Below, one piece after another: positions 39,351 to 47,650 of a stretch of DNA of 64,000 bases. Origin of the DNA: Thiosocius sp963736445 (lineage in GTDB: Bacteria; Pseudomonadota; Gammaproteobacteria; Chromatiales; Chromatiaceae); NCBI GenBank assembly GCA_963736445.1, contig CAVTOY010000019.1, forward strand, positions 1 through 64,000. The letters run 5' to 3'. The notes beneath the pieces are model-generated. The model saw nothing but the letters and a program-made list of their open reading frames with translations, searched no databases and was not told the DNA's origin. The translations under genes were made by a program, and so were the position numbers. Each line of letters begins with the position of its first letter. Positions within the stretch are counted from its first letter, which is position 1.

Positions 39351-40568
39351 TCACATCATGCCTAACATACGATGATAGGCGCTTTGGTAATTGGCTACAG
39401 ATGTGGCCCAATTGCGTTCGGTCTCGACGAATCGCCGGCCGGCCTGCTTCAGCGCCTCGCCGAGCTGTGGATCCTGCAACAGCAGGGCCAGTTTCTCCGC
39501 GAGGCTCGCCGGATTGCCGGCCTCGTGCAATATGCCTGTCTCGCCATCCACGATCAGCTCCTTGTGGCCACCGACATCCGAGGCGACGAACAGGCGTTTC
39601 AGCGCCATCGCCTCGAGCGGCTTGAGCGGAGTCACCAGTTCGGTGATGCGCATCGACTGGCGGGGATAGGCAAGGACGTCAATCAGGCTGTAATAATTTA
39701 CCACCTGCTGTTGCGGCACCCTCCCGGTGAAAGTCGTTATGTCGGCGATACCAAGCGCGAGCGATTTCTGGCGCAGCATCTCCTCGGCCGGACCACCGCC
39801 CACCAGCAGCACATGGAGCTTCGGCAACCGCTCGCGCAGCAGGCTAGCCGCCTCGAGCAAGAGATCGATGCCCTCGTAGAAATAGAACGAACCGACGAAA
39901 CCAATGACCTGTTTATCATTCAGGCTCAGCTCGTTCCGCAGCGCCTCGTCCGCGGTTTCGATGGGCTGAAAGTTGTCGATATCTACCGCATTCGGGATCA
40001 CGGTAACCTTGTCGGCCGCGATCCCGCGAGCCACGATGTCTCGACGCAGTCCTTCGCAGATACAGAAGCAGTGGTCGGAATGCCGCAGCGCCCAGGTTTC
40101 CAGGCCACGCGTGATACGGTAGCGCAGATCGCCCTCCCGTGCCGTGCCATGACTGACCGCAGCATCCTCCCAGAAGCCACGCACCTCGTAGCCGACCGGG
40201 ATACCCAGCGCCCTGCCAACGCGGATTGCGGCAATGCCGTTCAAGGCCGGCGAATGAGCGTGCAGTAGATCTGGTTTGCACTGTCGCGCAACGTCAGTGA
40301 GGCGCCGTTCGAGGTCACGAATGACGGCATACTGATTGACGACCGGGAGGCGATGTAGCCATCGACTGCGTGACTGGGTGCGAAAAAAATGCAGTCCTTC
40401 GACGGTCTCTTCGTCCGGCTGGTCGGCGACGGCCGCCGCATGCTTGGTGCTGGTAATGTGTTCGGTCCGCCAACCGCGCTGTCGCTGCTGCGTGAAGATC
40501 GACCGCGACCGAAAGGTATAACCGCTGTGTAGCGGTATCGAGTGGTCGAGCACATGGAGTATCAGCAT
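39351..40568 (-). CDS. glycosyltransferase, exosortase-A-system type
   Basis: A 405-residue GT4-type glycosyltransferase. The start (MLILHVLDHSIPLHSGYTFRSRSIFTQQ) matches the exosortase-A-associated glycosyltransferase family (TIGR04063-like, from memory). Other motifs are KVTVIPNAVDIDNFQP and a GT-B donor site KPLEAMALKRLFVASDVGGHKELI. No exosortase or PEP-CTERM genes are in the window. It lies downstream of a second GT4 gene on the same strand. Confidence 0.82.
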   Translation of the reverse strand: MLILHVLDHSIPLHSGYTFRSRSIFTQQRQRGWRTEHITSTKHAAAVADQPDEETVEGLHFFRTQSRSRWLHRLPVVNQYAVIRDLERRLTDVARQCKPDLLHAHSPALNGIAAIRVGRALGIPVGYEVRGFWEDAAVSHGTAREGDLRYRITRGLETWALRHSDHCFCICEGLRRDIVARGIAADKVTVIPNAVDIDNFQPIETADEALRNELSLNDKQVIGFVGSFYFYEGIDLLLEAASLLRERLPKLHVLLVGGGPAEEMLRQKSLALGIADITTFTGRVPQQQVVNYYSLIDVLAYPRQSMRITELVTPLKPLEAMALKRLFVASDVGGHKELIVDGETGILHEAGNPASLAEKLALLLQDPQLGEALKQAGRRFVETERNWATSVANYQSAYHRMLGMM

Positions 40569-40674
40569 CGTGCCGTGGCCCTTTCAGCGACTCTAGATCG
40601 GGGCTTGGGTGCAGGCAGCCGGTCGCTGGGCAAAGCGGCGGCCGAAAGCCAATCCATCTGGAATCTCGCGAGCA

Positions 40675-41874
40675 TCATTCGGCCACTGCCAGGATGCGCT
40701 GGAAGATCTCGACCTGGCCTCGCGAGGTGGCCTGCCAACTGAAGCCCTCTGCATAACGCCGCGTGGCATCCCGTGCCGGGGCATCGGCGAATAGCGCCTG
40801 CACAGCAGTCACGATGGCAGCAGGACTGCGCTCGCGCGTCAATCGACCTGCGTCGGCCGCAGCGACCACCTCGGGCGTACCGTCGACTGGCGTGGCGACG
40901 ACTGGGGTGCCGCATGCCATTGACTCCAACAAGACGTTGGCCCAGCCCTCGCGGTTGGATGCCAATACCAGTGCATCCGCAGCCTGATAATGTTCGCGCA
41001 GTCGCTCTTGTGACAGACGCCCGGCGAATCGCACCCGATCGTGCAGCGAGAGTTGCGCCACCCGGTCGCGCAAGGCGCCCTCTTCCGGACCATCACCGGC
41101 GATCACGAGATCCATCTGCGGTAGGTCGCGCATCGCCTCGATTACCAGGTGATGCCCTTTGCGCTCGATGAGATGACCGACCGATAGCAGCGTGATTCTT
41201 CCCTCAACACCCAATCGTTCGCGCAGCGCAGGCCGCGCAATGGCGGGATGGAAGAATGCCAAGTCCACCCCGTTGCGCAGTACGGTGATGCAGCCCTCGG
41301 GCACACCAAGATCCCGTAGGTAGCCCTTGAGTGCAGCGGCGACCGTGATCAAATGCGCGGCCTTGCGTGTGACCTCAACGATCTGTCGCCGCGGCCCGGC
41401 ATAGCGCGGGATCAGATTCAGGTCGGTGCCACGGCCAGTGACTACAAACGGCCGCCCGAACTCAGCCGCCAGATGCATTGCGGCCACCCCGTCGGGGTAG
41501 AAGTAGTGGGCGTCGATAAGGTCGAAATCAAAGCCCGCGTCGCGCAGCCGCCGCACCTCGCTTCTTACCGCCCGATACATCAACCAGGGCGCGATGCGCA
41601 TGCCGACCTTCGGGATCACAGGATAGCGTGGATGCCACACCTCGATGTCGTGACGCTGCTCATGCGCTGCGATATCGGTAAACTTGGCGTAGCTGCCAAA
41701 TAAAGGACCGCGAAACGGGAACCATGGCACGGGTGCGACCACCTGTACGCTTATATCAGGAGCGAAGGCGAGCAACTGGCGCAATCGGTTCTCGACAAAG
41801 ATGCCGTGCGACATCTGTTGCGCGTTGGGATAAAGCGAACTGAAGGTGAGGATGTTCAACACAGCAGCCTGCAT
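40675..41874 (-). CDS. GT4-family glycosyltransferase
   Basis: A 399-residue GT-B glycosyltransferase. N-terminal acceptor domain: ILTFSSLYPNAQQMSHGIFVENRL; donor domain: VLRNGVDLAFFHP, LLSVGHLIERKGHHLVIEAM, LDLVIAGDGPEEG-like and LESMACGTPVVATPVDGTPEVV. Acceptor and sugar are unknown; it is probably part of exopolysaccharide synthesis together with the next gene, 106 nt downstream. It follows secF by about 57 nt. Confidence 0.85.
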   Translation of the reverse strand: MQAAVLNILTFSSLYPNAQQMSHGIFVENRLRQLLAFAPDISVQVVAPVPWFPFRGPLFGSYAKFTDIAAHEQRHDIEVWHPRYPVIPKVGMRIAPWLMYRAVRSEVRRLRDAGFDFDLIDAHYFYPDGVAAMHLAAEFGRPFVVTGRGTDLNLIPRYAGPRRQIVEVTRKAAHLITVAAALKGYLRDLGVPEGCITVLRNGVDLAFFHPAIARPALRERLGVEGRITLLSVGHLIERKGHHLVIEAMRDLPQMDLVIAGDGPEEGALRDRVAQLSLHDRVRFAGRLSQERLREHYQAADALVLASNREGWANVLLESMACGTPVVATPVDGTPEVVAAADAGRLTRERSPAAIVTAVQALFADAPARDATRRYAEGFSWQATSRGQVEIFQRILAVAE

Positions 41875-41931
41875 GCCGCCGGTGGGTGGCGGGCAATCCT
41901 GCAGCCTGAACGCGAAGGCCGCCCCCGATGC

Positions 41932-42873
41932 TCAGGGTCTGTCGTCAACCACATCCTCTTTCTTGACCTGCATCAGGTCTGCCTTACTGACGCCAAGCAT
42001 CAAGATGGCGGTGCTGGCGACATAGATCGAGGAGTAGGTACCGATGAGCACGCCGACCAACAGCGCGAACGCGAAGCCGTGAATGATCTCGCCGCCAAGA
42101 AAAAACAGCGCCAGCAGCACCAGCAGCGTGGTCAGCGAAGTCACCAAGGTGCGCGACAAGGTCTCGTTGAGCGAACGGTTGACGATGTCGACTGGCGTCC
42201 CCTTGCGCATCTTGCGAAAGTTCTCACGGATACGGTCGAACACCACGATGGTGTCGTTCAGCGAGTAGCCGATTACCGCGAGAACCGCGGCAAGCACTGG
42301 CAGGTCGAACTCGATCTGCAGCAGAGCGAACAGGCCTACTGTAATAATCACGTCATGCACCAGCGCGACGACGGAACCGACCGCAAAACGCCATTCGAAG
42401 CGCATCGCCACGTACATCAGGATGGCGATCAGCGCTACCAGCACTGCCAGCGCTCCGTCTTCGGTCAACTCGTCACCGACCTGCGGGCCAACGAATTCGA
42501 CCCGGCGTAGTTCCACCTGATTGTCGACCGCCTCCGACAATGCAGCGAACACCTCGTTGCTCAGTCGGGCACTGTCGTCACCCTCACCCTGCCCGCTGCC
42601 AAGACGAATCAGTACGTCACGCGACGTGCCGAACTGCTGGACCGAGCTGTCGCCGTGCCCGCTCCCCTCTAAAGCCCCACGCACAGCCTCGAGATCGGCT
42701 GGCTGCGTGTAGCCGACCTCGATCAGCGTGCCGCCGGTGAAATCGATACCGAGGTCCAGGCCACGCACGACGATGGCGCCGATCGCGATGACGATCATGA
42801 CCAGCGAGGCAACCGCCGCGATCTGGCGCTTGCCCATGAAATCGATTTGTTGACCGCTCTTGAGAATTCGCAT
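41932..42873 (-). CDS. secF: SecF protein-export membrane protein
   Basis: A 313-residue RND-family Sec accessory protein. It has IDFMGKRQIAAVASLVMIVI, the conserved GLDLGIDFTGGTLIEVGY, and the C-terminal helices with LAVIGYSLNDTIVVFDRIRENFR. With SecD it uses the proton gradient to assist preprotein translocation. It starts 16 nt after secD. Confidence 0.96.
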   Translation of the reverse strand: MRILKSGQQIDFMGKRQIAAVASLVMIVIAIGAIVVRGLDLGIDFTGGTLIEVGYTQPADLEAVRGALEGSGHGDSSVQQFGTSRDVLIRLGSGQGEGDDSARLSNEVFAALSEAVDNQVELRRVEFVGPQVGDELTEDGALAVLVALIAILMYVAMRFEWRFAVGSVVALVHDVIITVGLFALLQIEFDLPVLAAVLAVIGYSLNDTIVVFDRIRENFRKMRKGTPVDIVNRSLNETLSRTLVTSLTTLLVLLALFFLGGEIIHGFAFALLVGVLIGTYSSIYVASTAILMLGVSKADLMQVKKEDVVDDRP

Positions 42874-42889
42874 GGCTGATCCTAAGGGG

Positions 42890-44746
42890 TTAGATCGCGA
42901 GTCTGGAAACGCGTTTGGCGCCGTAGATCAGATTGATCACTGCGCGGGTGCCGATGATAGCCGTGAACATCGAAGTCAGGATGCCGATCGCCAGCGTGAC
43001 CGCAAAGCCGCGCACCGGGCCGCTGCCGATCGAGAACAAGACCACGGCGGCGATGAAAGTCGTGACATTTGCATCCAGGATGGTGCTGAACGCCTTGGCA
43101 TAGCCCGAGTGGATACTGGCCTGCGGGGTACTGCCCACCCGCAACTCCTCGCGGATTCGCTCGAATATCAGTACGTTCGCGTCCACTGCCATGCCGACCG
43201 TGAGCACAATACCGGCGATGCCAGGTAAGGTAAGGGTCGCCTGGAGAATAGACAGCACCGCGACGATAAGCACCAGATTGGTGACCAGGGCCAGATCGGC
43301 GACTAGGCCGAACACCCGGTAGTACACCGCCATGAAGACCAAGACCAAGCCCAGACCGACCATCACCGAGGTAAAGCCCTGATCGATGTTGTCCTGACCC
43401 AGGCTAGGACCGATGGTACGCTCCTCGACGATATCGATCGGCGCGGCCAGCGCGCCGGCGCGCAGCAACAACGCCAACTGGTGGGCCTCCTGCGGGCTGT
43501 CGAGACCGGTGGTCTGAAAACGCCGCCCGAAGGGCTCACGGATGGTGGCCACATTGATCACCTCCTCGACCCACTTGCGGATGGGCTTACCCTCGGCATC
43601 ACGTCCAACGGTGCGTTTTTCCTTGAACACCACCGCCATCGGCTTGCCGACATTGTCGGTGGTGACGTTCCGCATGCGCCGCGCGCCCTTGCTATCCAGA
43701 TTCACGTAGACCGCCGGCTGCCCAGACTGCTGATCGAAGCCAGATGAGGCGCTGGTCATTTCGTCACCGGTAACGATCACCTGGCGCTTGAGCAGGATGG
43801 GTTGGCCATTGCGCTCCCGATACAGCGCAGTGCCTGGCGGCACGCGGCCGCTGCTTTCCGCCTCGAAGGCCTGTGCGATATCGCCATGCGCGAGACGGTA
43901 CTCGAGAGTGGCCGTGGCGCCCAGCAGGTCCTTGACCTTGCCTGGGTCCTGCACGCCCGGCAGCTCGACCACGATACGTCGCTCGCCCTGCTGCTGGATG
44001 ATCGGTTCTGCCACACCGAGCGCATTTACTCGGTTGCGCAGTGTCGTGATGTTTTGTTCCAGCGCCAAACGGCGCGCCGAGCGCTCTTCCGCGGCCGGCA
44101 TAAAGACGCGTACGTAATAGTCGTCGCCATCATCGCGCACGCTGACAGCGAGTTCGCGATACTCGGCGCCGAGTTCCTTCTCGGCGCGGTCACGCAATTC
44201 GGCGTCGTTGAAGCGCACGTCGACGCCATTGCCAGACTCCTTCACCGTCACATAACGGATGCGTTCTTCGCGCAGCGTAGTGCGTACATTGCCGGCAATC
44301 CGCTCAACGGCATTCTGCATGGCCGCCTCCATGTCGACGTCGATCAGCACGTGGATGCCGCCACGCAGGTCGAGACCCAGATTCATCGGCTTGCCGCCTA
44401 GTGCGGCGAGCCACGCCGGCACGTCCGGCGAAAGCGTCAACGCATGCGTGAACTCTGGCGGCAGCGCCTTGGCCACCGCCTCCTGGCCGGCCAGTTGATC
44501 CTCTGGCGTACGGAAGCGGATCTGGAGGCGGTCGGGTTTCAGCTCCGAGGACTTGATATCGATCTGCGCACGAGCAAGTGCAGCCAGTAGATTCTGTTGC
44601 AGGGTCTCGCCGACCTGCTCGCCCCGAGCGCCGGTCACCTCGATCACCGGATCCTGCGGATAGATATTAGGCAGGGCGTACAGCAGGCCCGCCAGCAGCA
44701 CAAAGGCCACCAGTAGGTTCTTCCACAGCGGATATTGGTTAAGCAT
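42890..44746 (-). CDS. secD: SecD protein-export membrane protein
   Basis: A 618-residue Sec accessory subunit. The text LNQYPLWKNLLVAFVLLAGLLYALPNIY opens it, GLDLRGGIHVLIDVDM starts the periplasmic P1 region, and the membrane part contains GMAVDANVLIFERIREELR. Typical SecD length. Operon order yajC-secD-secF is preserved. Confidence 0.97.
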   Translation of the reverse strand: MLNQYPLWKNLLVAFVLLAGLLYALPNIYPQDPVIEVTGARGEQVGETLQQNLLAALARAQIDIKSSELKPDRLQIRFRTPEDQLAGQEAVAKALPPEFTHALTLSPDVPAWLAALGGKPMNLGLDLRGGIHVLIDVDMEAAMQNAVERIAGNVRTTLREERIRYVTVKESGNGVDVRFNDAELRDRAEKELGAEYRELAVSVRDDGDDYYVRVFMPAAEERSARRLALEQNITTLRNRVNALGVAEPIIQQQGERRIVVELPGVQDPGKVKDLLGATATLEYRLAHGDIAQAFEAESSGRVPPGTALYRERNGQPILLKRQVIVTGDEMTSASSGFDQQSGQPAVYVNLDSKGARRMRNVTTDNVGKPMAVVFKEKRTVGRDAEGKPIRKWVEEVINVATIREPFGRRFQTTGLDSPQEAHQLALLLRAGALAAPIDIVEERTIGPSLGQDNIDQGFTSVMVGLGLVLVFMAVYYRVFGLVADLALVTNLVLIVAVLSILQATLTLPGIAGIVLTVGMAVDANVLIFERIREELRVGSTPQASIHSGYAKAFSTILDANVTTFIAAVVLFSIGSGPVRGFAVTLAIGILTSMFTAIIGTRAVINLIYGAKRVSRLAI

Positions 44747-44802
44747 GATTCACGTGCAGCTAAGTTGGAGACGGCCAGTTCGAGACATGGCCGGCGGGAA
44801 GG

Positions 44803-45129
44803 TTACAGCTCTTTCAGGCTGCCCTTCGGCATAATGGCCTCGACCGAGGTCTTGCGCACCGTGACCACGACGTTGTCGGCGACCTCGACCTTCATGAAGT
44901 TGTCGCCGAGCTCGGTAACCTTGCCCATCATGCCGCCCATGGTCTGGATCTCGTCACCCTTCTTCAGACCTCCGACCATGGCCTTGTGTTCTTTTTGACG
45001 CTTGACCTGCGGGCGGATCAGGAAGAAATACATAATGACGAACATCCCGATAAGGAAGATGATCGACATTCCCCCGTCCCCACCGGGTGCGGGACTCTGT
45101 GCCATTGCGTCGGAAATAAAGAAACTCAT
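44803..45129 (-). CDS. yajC: YajC Sec accessory protein
   Basis: A 108-residue membrane protein with one helix (SIIFLIGMFVIMYFFLIRPQ) and the YajC core KRQKEHKAMVGGLKKGDEIQTMGGMMGKV. It belongs to the SecDF-YajC complex. It precedes secD by 56 nt. Confidence 0.95.
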   Translation of the reverse strand: MSFFISDAMAQSPAPGGDGGMSIIFLIGMFVIMYFFLIRPQVKRQKEHKAMVGGLKKGDEIQTMGGMMGKVTELGDNFMKVEVADNVVVTVRKTSVEAIMPKGSLKEL

Positions 45130-45202
45130 CGTGCGCTCCAGTGGATCAGAATCGTGGCCGGCCTCGCTTGGCTAGCCCAAAGGCGCACGATTATGCCATA
45201 GC

Positions 45203-46312
45203 TCAGACTGGGGCTGGCAAACTCCGCCTCGCATAGAAATCCGCGCGGAAGCTTTCGAAACGGCGAGTCTGGATCGCCGCACGGATGTCGCGCATAAGGG
45301 TCTGATAGTAGTGAAGGTTGTGGATGGTGTTCAGTCGCGCACCCAGGATCTCGTTGCAGCGGAAGAGGTGGCGCAGATAGGCCCGGCTGAAATTGCGACA
45401 GGTATAGCAGCTACAGGCCGCGTCCAGGGGCCGCGTGTCGCGTGCGTGCGCGGCATTTCGGATACGCACGACGCCATCGTGGGTGAAAAGATGCCCATTG
45501 CGCGCATTGCGTGTCGGCATTACACAATCGAACATGTCGATACCGCGCCGCACGGCCTCGACAATATCCTGAGGCGTTCCAACGCCCATCAGATAGCGCG
45601 GGCAGTCGGCGGGCAGGCGCTCGCTGAGAAAGTCCAACACCCGCCAGCGGTCCGCGGGCGGCTCTCCCACGGACAGCCCACCGACTGCGTAGCCGTCGAA
45701 TCCGATCTCCTGCAGCCCGGCCAGCGATCGCTCCCGTAGTTCGCTGAATACGCCACCCTGGACGATTCCGAATAGCGCATTGGGATTACCGGTGTGCGCA
45801 GCCTTGCTGCGCGCCGCCCAGCGCAGTGACAGCGTCATGGAATCGTGCGCCGCCTGATCCGTCGCTGGATAGGGGGTGCATTCATCGAAGATCATTACGA
45901 TGTCCGAGCCCAGTACGCGCTGGATCTGCATCGATTCCTCAGGCCCCATGAAGACCCTGGCGCCGTCCACCGGCGACCGAAAATGCACCCCCTGCTCGGT
46001 TATCCTGCGCATCTCGCCCAGCGAGTAGACCTGAAAACCACCGGAGTCGGTCAGGATGGGCCGCTGCCAGTGCATAAAATCATGCAGGTCGCCGTGCGCG
46101 GCAATGATCTCAGCGCCGGGACGCAGCCACAGGTGAAACGTGTTGCCAAGGATGATGTCGACGCCCATCGCCTCCAGCTCTTCGGGGGTCATCGCCTTGA
46201 CGGTGCCGTAGGTGCCGACCGGCATGAAGGCCGGCGTCTCGACGTCGCCACGCGCAAAACGCAGCCGACCCCGCCGGGTGGACTGGTCTCGGCCCAGCAG
46301 TTCAAGAATCAA
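45203..46312 (-). CDS. tgt: queuine tRNA-guanine transglycosylase
   Basis: A 369-residue TIM-barrel enzyme that exchanges guanine for preQ1 at position 34 of tRNAs with GUN anticodons. Visible are LTDSGGFQVYSLGEM (catalytic Asp), GGLSVGEPP, MGVGTPQDIVEAV, FDCVMPTRNARNG (nucleophilic Asp) and the zinc site CSCYTCRNF with a downstream His. The start is TTG at 46312, supported by GAGG six bases upstream. It follows queA, the next enzyme of queuosine synthesis. Confidence 0.96.
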   Translation of the reverse strand: MILELLGRDQSTRRGRLRFARGDVETPAFMPVGTYGTVKAMTPEELEAMGVDIILGNTFHLWLRPGAEIIAAHGDLHDFMHWQRPILTDSGGFQVYSLGEMRRITEQGVHFRSPVDGARVFMGPEESMQIQRVLGSDIVMIFDECTPYPATDQAAHDSMTLSLRWAARSKAAHTGNPNALFGIVQGGVFSELRERSLAGLQEIGFDGYAVGGLSVGEPPADRWRVLDFLSERLPADCPRYLMGVGTPQDIVEAVRRGIDMFDCVMPTRNARNGHLFTHDGVVRIRNAAHARDTRPLDAACSCYTCRNFSRAYLRHLFRCNEILGARLNTIHNLHYYQTLMRDIRAAIQTRRFESFRADFYARRSLPAPV

Positions 46313-46340
46313 AAGATACCTCGATAAGTAGAATCAATGC

Positions 46341-46369
46341 TTGACGCCAGTAAGTTTATATTAGAAAAT
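46341..46369 (+). promoter_or_regulatory. predicted sigma70 promoter for a plus-strand RNA
   Basis: TTGACG, 17 bases, GAAAAT: 5/6 match at -35 and 4/6 at -10, with ideal spacing, inside an AT-rich stretch. Transcription would begin about 46375, at the base of the hairpin described next. No plus-strand ORF follows. Confidence 0.5.
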
Positions 46370-46374
46370 TCTCA

Positions 46375-46452
46375 TGTACTGATCACTCAGTACACTCCTC
46401 CATCCTCCTTTGGTGGAACTTGGGCGCGGCGTCCCCTGCCGCGCCCTTTTTT
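46375..46452 (+). ncRNA. candidate small RNA, antisense to the queA-tgt spacer
   Basis: About 78 nt. It has a perfect 8-bp 5' hairpin (TGTACTGA / TCAGTACA, TCAC loop, 46375-46394), a CU-rich single-stranded stretch (46395-46411) with two anti-Shine-Dalgarno-like CUCCUCC/CCUCC motifs, and a strong intrinsic terminator at 46422-46452. It runs against the minus-strand queA-tgt transcript and ends on the queA stop. The C-rich stretch could pair with ribosome-binding sites in trans or with tgt upstream mRNA in cis. This is inference from layout; no homologue is claimed. Confidence 0.5.
46422..46452 (+). terminator. strong rho-independent terminator on the plus strand
   Basis: GGGCGCGGC / GCCGCGCCC form a perfect 9-bp stem with a 7-nt loop, followed by six T. 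The U-tract is present only on the plus strand, although both flanking genes are on the minus strand, so it implies a plus-strand transcript. Confidence 0.85.
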
Positions 46453-47470
46453 ACCGCCGACGCTCCAGCAGCATGGCATCGCCGTAGCTGAAAAAGCGGT
46501 ACTGCTGCTGCACCGCATGACGGTAGGCAGCCATAGTCGATTCGTAACCGGCAAACGCACATACCAGCATCAAGAGCGTCGACTGCGGCAGGTGAAAGTT
46601 GGTCAGCAGCATGTCGACCACCCGAAACCGATACCCGGGACGAATGAATAGCGCCGTCTCGCCGCGGTAAGGAGCCAGCAACCCCTCGCGCGCCGCCGTT
46701 TCCAGGCTGCGCACGGTGGTCGTGCCGACTGCAATTACGCGCCCGCCCGCGGCATGCGTCTCCTGCACCGCGCTGACCGTTGTCTCGACCACCTCCAGCC
46801 ACTCGCTGTGCATCTGGTGCGCATCCAGATCCGGCACCCGCACCGGTTGGAAGGTCCCGGCACCCACATGCAGGGTAATGCGCGCGGTCCTGACGCCCAG
46901 CCCATCGAGGCGATCCAACATGCCCTGTTCGAAATGCAGACCGGCGGTGGGCGCAGCGACCGAACCGGGCCGGTCGGCATAAACAGTCTGGTATCGCTCG
47001 ACATCCTGCGACGTGTCGGTCCGCTGGATGTACGGCGGCAATGGCATATGGCCATGCGCGGCCATCAGGACAGTGAAACTCGTGCCCTCCGACCGCAGAC
47101 GGAAGAGTTCCCCATCCCTGCCTTCCATGGATAACCACGTGTCCGCAATCCGGATTCGGCTGCCCGGCTTGGGCGACTTGCTGGCTCGGACATGCGCCAG
47201 CGCAGAATCCGCAGCCAGCAGGCGCTCGATCAGGACTTCTACCCGACCACCGGTCTCTTTCGCACCGAGCAAGCGGGCACGCATCACCCGGGTGTCATTG
47301 AACACCACCAGATCGCCGCGACGCAGCAGGCTGGGCAGATCCAAAAAGTGTTTGTCCTGCGGATCACCGTCGGCCGGCAGATACAGCAGGCGGCTGTCGC
47401 CGCGCCGCGCACTGGGCCGTTGGGCGATGAGCCCCGCGGGCAGATCGTAATCAAAATCGCTCAGCTGCAT
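46451..47470 (-). CDS. queA: S-adenosylmethionine:tRNA ribosyltransferase-isomerase
   Basis: A 339-residue QueA. From MQLSDFDYDLPAGLIAQRPS it shows VVFNDTRVMRARL, the substrate stretch APTAGLHFEQGMLDRL, ITLHVGAGTFQPVR and LTNFHLPQSTLLMLVCAFAG, all conserved in the family. It adds epoxyqueuosine precursor ribose to preQ1-tRNA after Tgt. The longer frame to 47638 crosses the tRNA-Leu gene and is rejected. It lies upstream of tgt in the same operon. Confidence 0.96.
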   Translation of the reverse strand: MQLSDFDYDLPAGLIAQRPSARRGDSRLLYLPADGDPQDKHFLDLPSLLRRGDLVVFNDTRVMRARLLGAKETGGRVEVLIERLLAADSALAHVRASKSPKPGSRIRIADTWLSMEGRDGELFRLRSEGTSFTVLMAAHGHMPLPPYIQRTDTSQDVERYQTVYADRPGSVAAPTAGLHFEQGMLDRLDGLGVRTARITLHVGAGTFQPVRVPDLDAHQMHSEWLEVVETTVSAVQETHAAGGRVIAVGTTTVRSLETAAREGLLAPYRGETALFIRPGYRFRVVDMLLTNFHLPQSTLLMLVCAFAGYESTMAAYRHAVQQQYRFFSYGDAMLLERRR

Positions 47471-47535
47471 GGGCGCGCGATGGTAGCACACCCGTTTGCC
47501 GCTGCCGCGGATGTCGCTATACTTCGCGATCCGCT

Positions 47536-47622
47536 GCCGGGGTGGTGGAATTGGTAGACACAGGGGACTCAAAATCCCCCGCTGGCAACAGCTTGTCGGT
47601 TCGAGTCCGACCCTCGGTACCA
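47536..47622 (+). tRNA. tRNA-Leu (anticodon CAA)
   Basis: GCCGGGG to CCTCGGT-A-CCA gives a seven-pair acceptor stem with a G-U pair at each of positions 1-72 and 5-68. The anticodon arm is GGGGA-CTCAAAA-TCCCC, so the anticodon is CAA. A long variable arm (CGCTGGCAACAGCTTG) and the T arm GGTTCGAGTCC are present. CCA is encoded. It is 87 nt, and divergent from queA. Confidence 0.95.
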
Positions 47623-47650
47623 GCTTTTTCGAAGCCAAATCAGCGGATTG

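Noticed and set aside
46383..47138. 251-codon minus-strand frame overlapping queA
   Set aside because: It is a +1 shadow of queA; its Cys/Arg/Gly-rich text has no domain.
47471..47638. N-terminal extension of QueA
   Set aside because: It would cross the tRNA-Leu gene and has no family similarity; MQLSDFDYDL is the true start.
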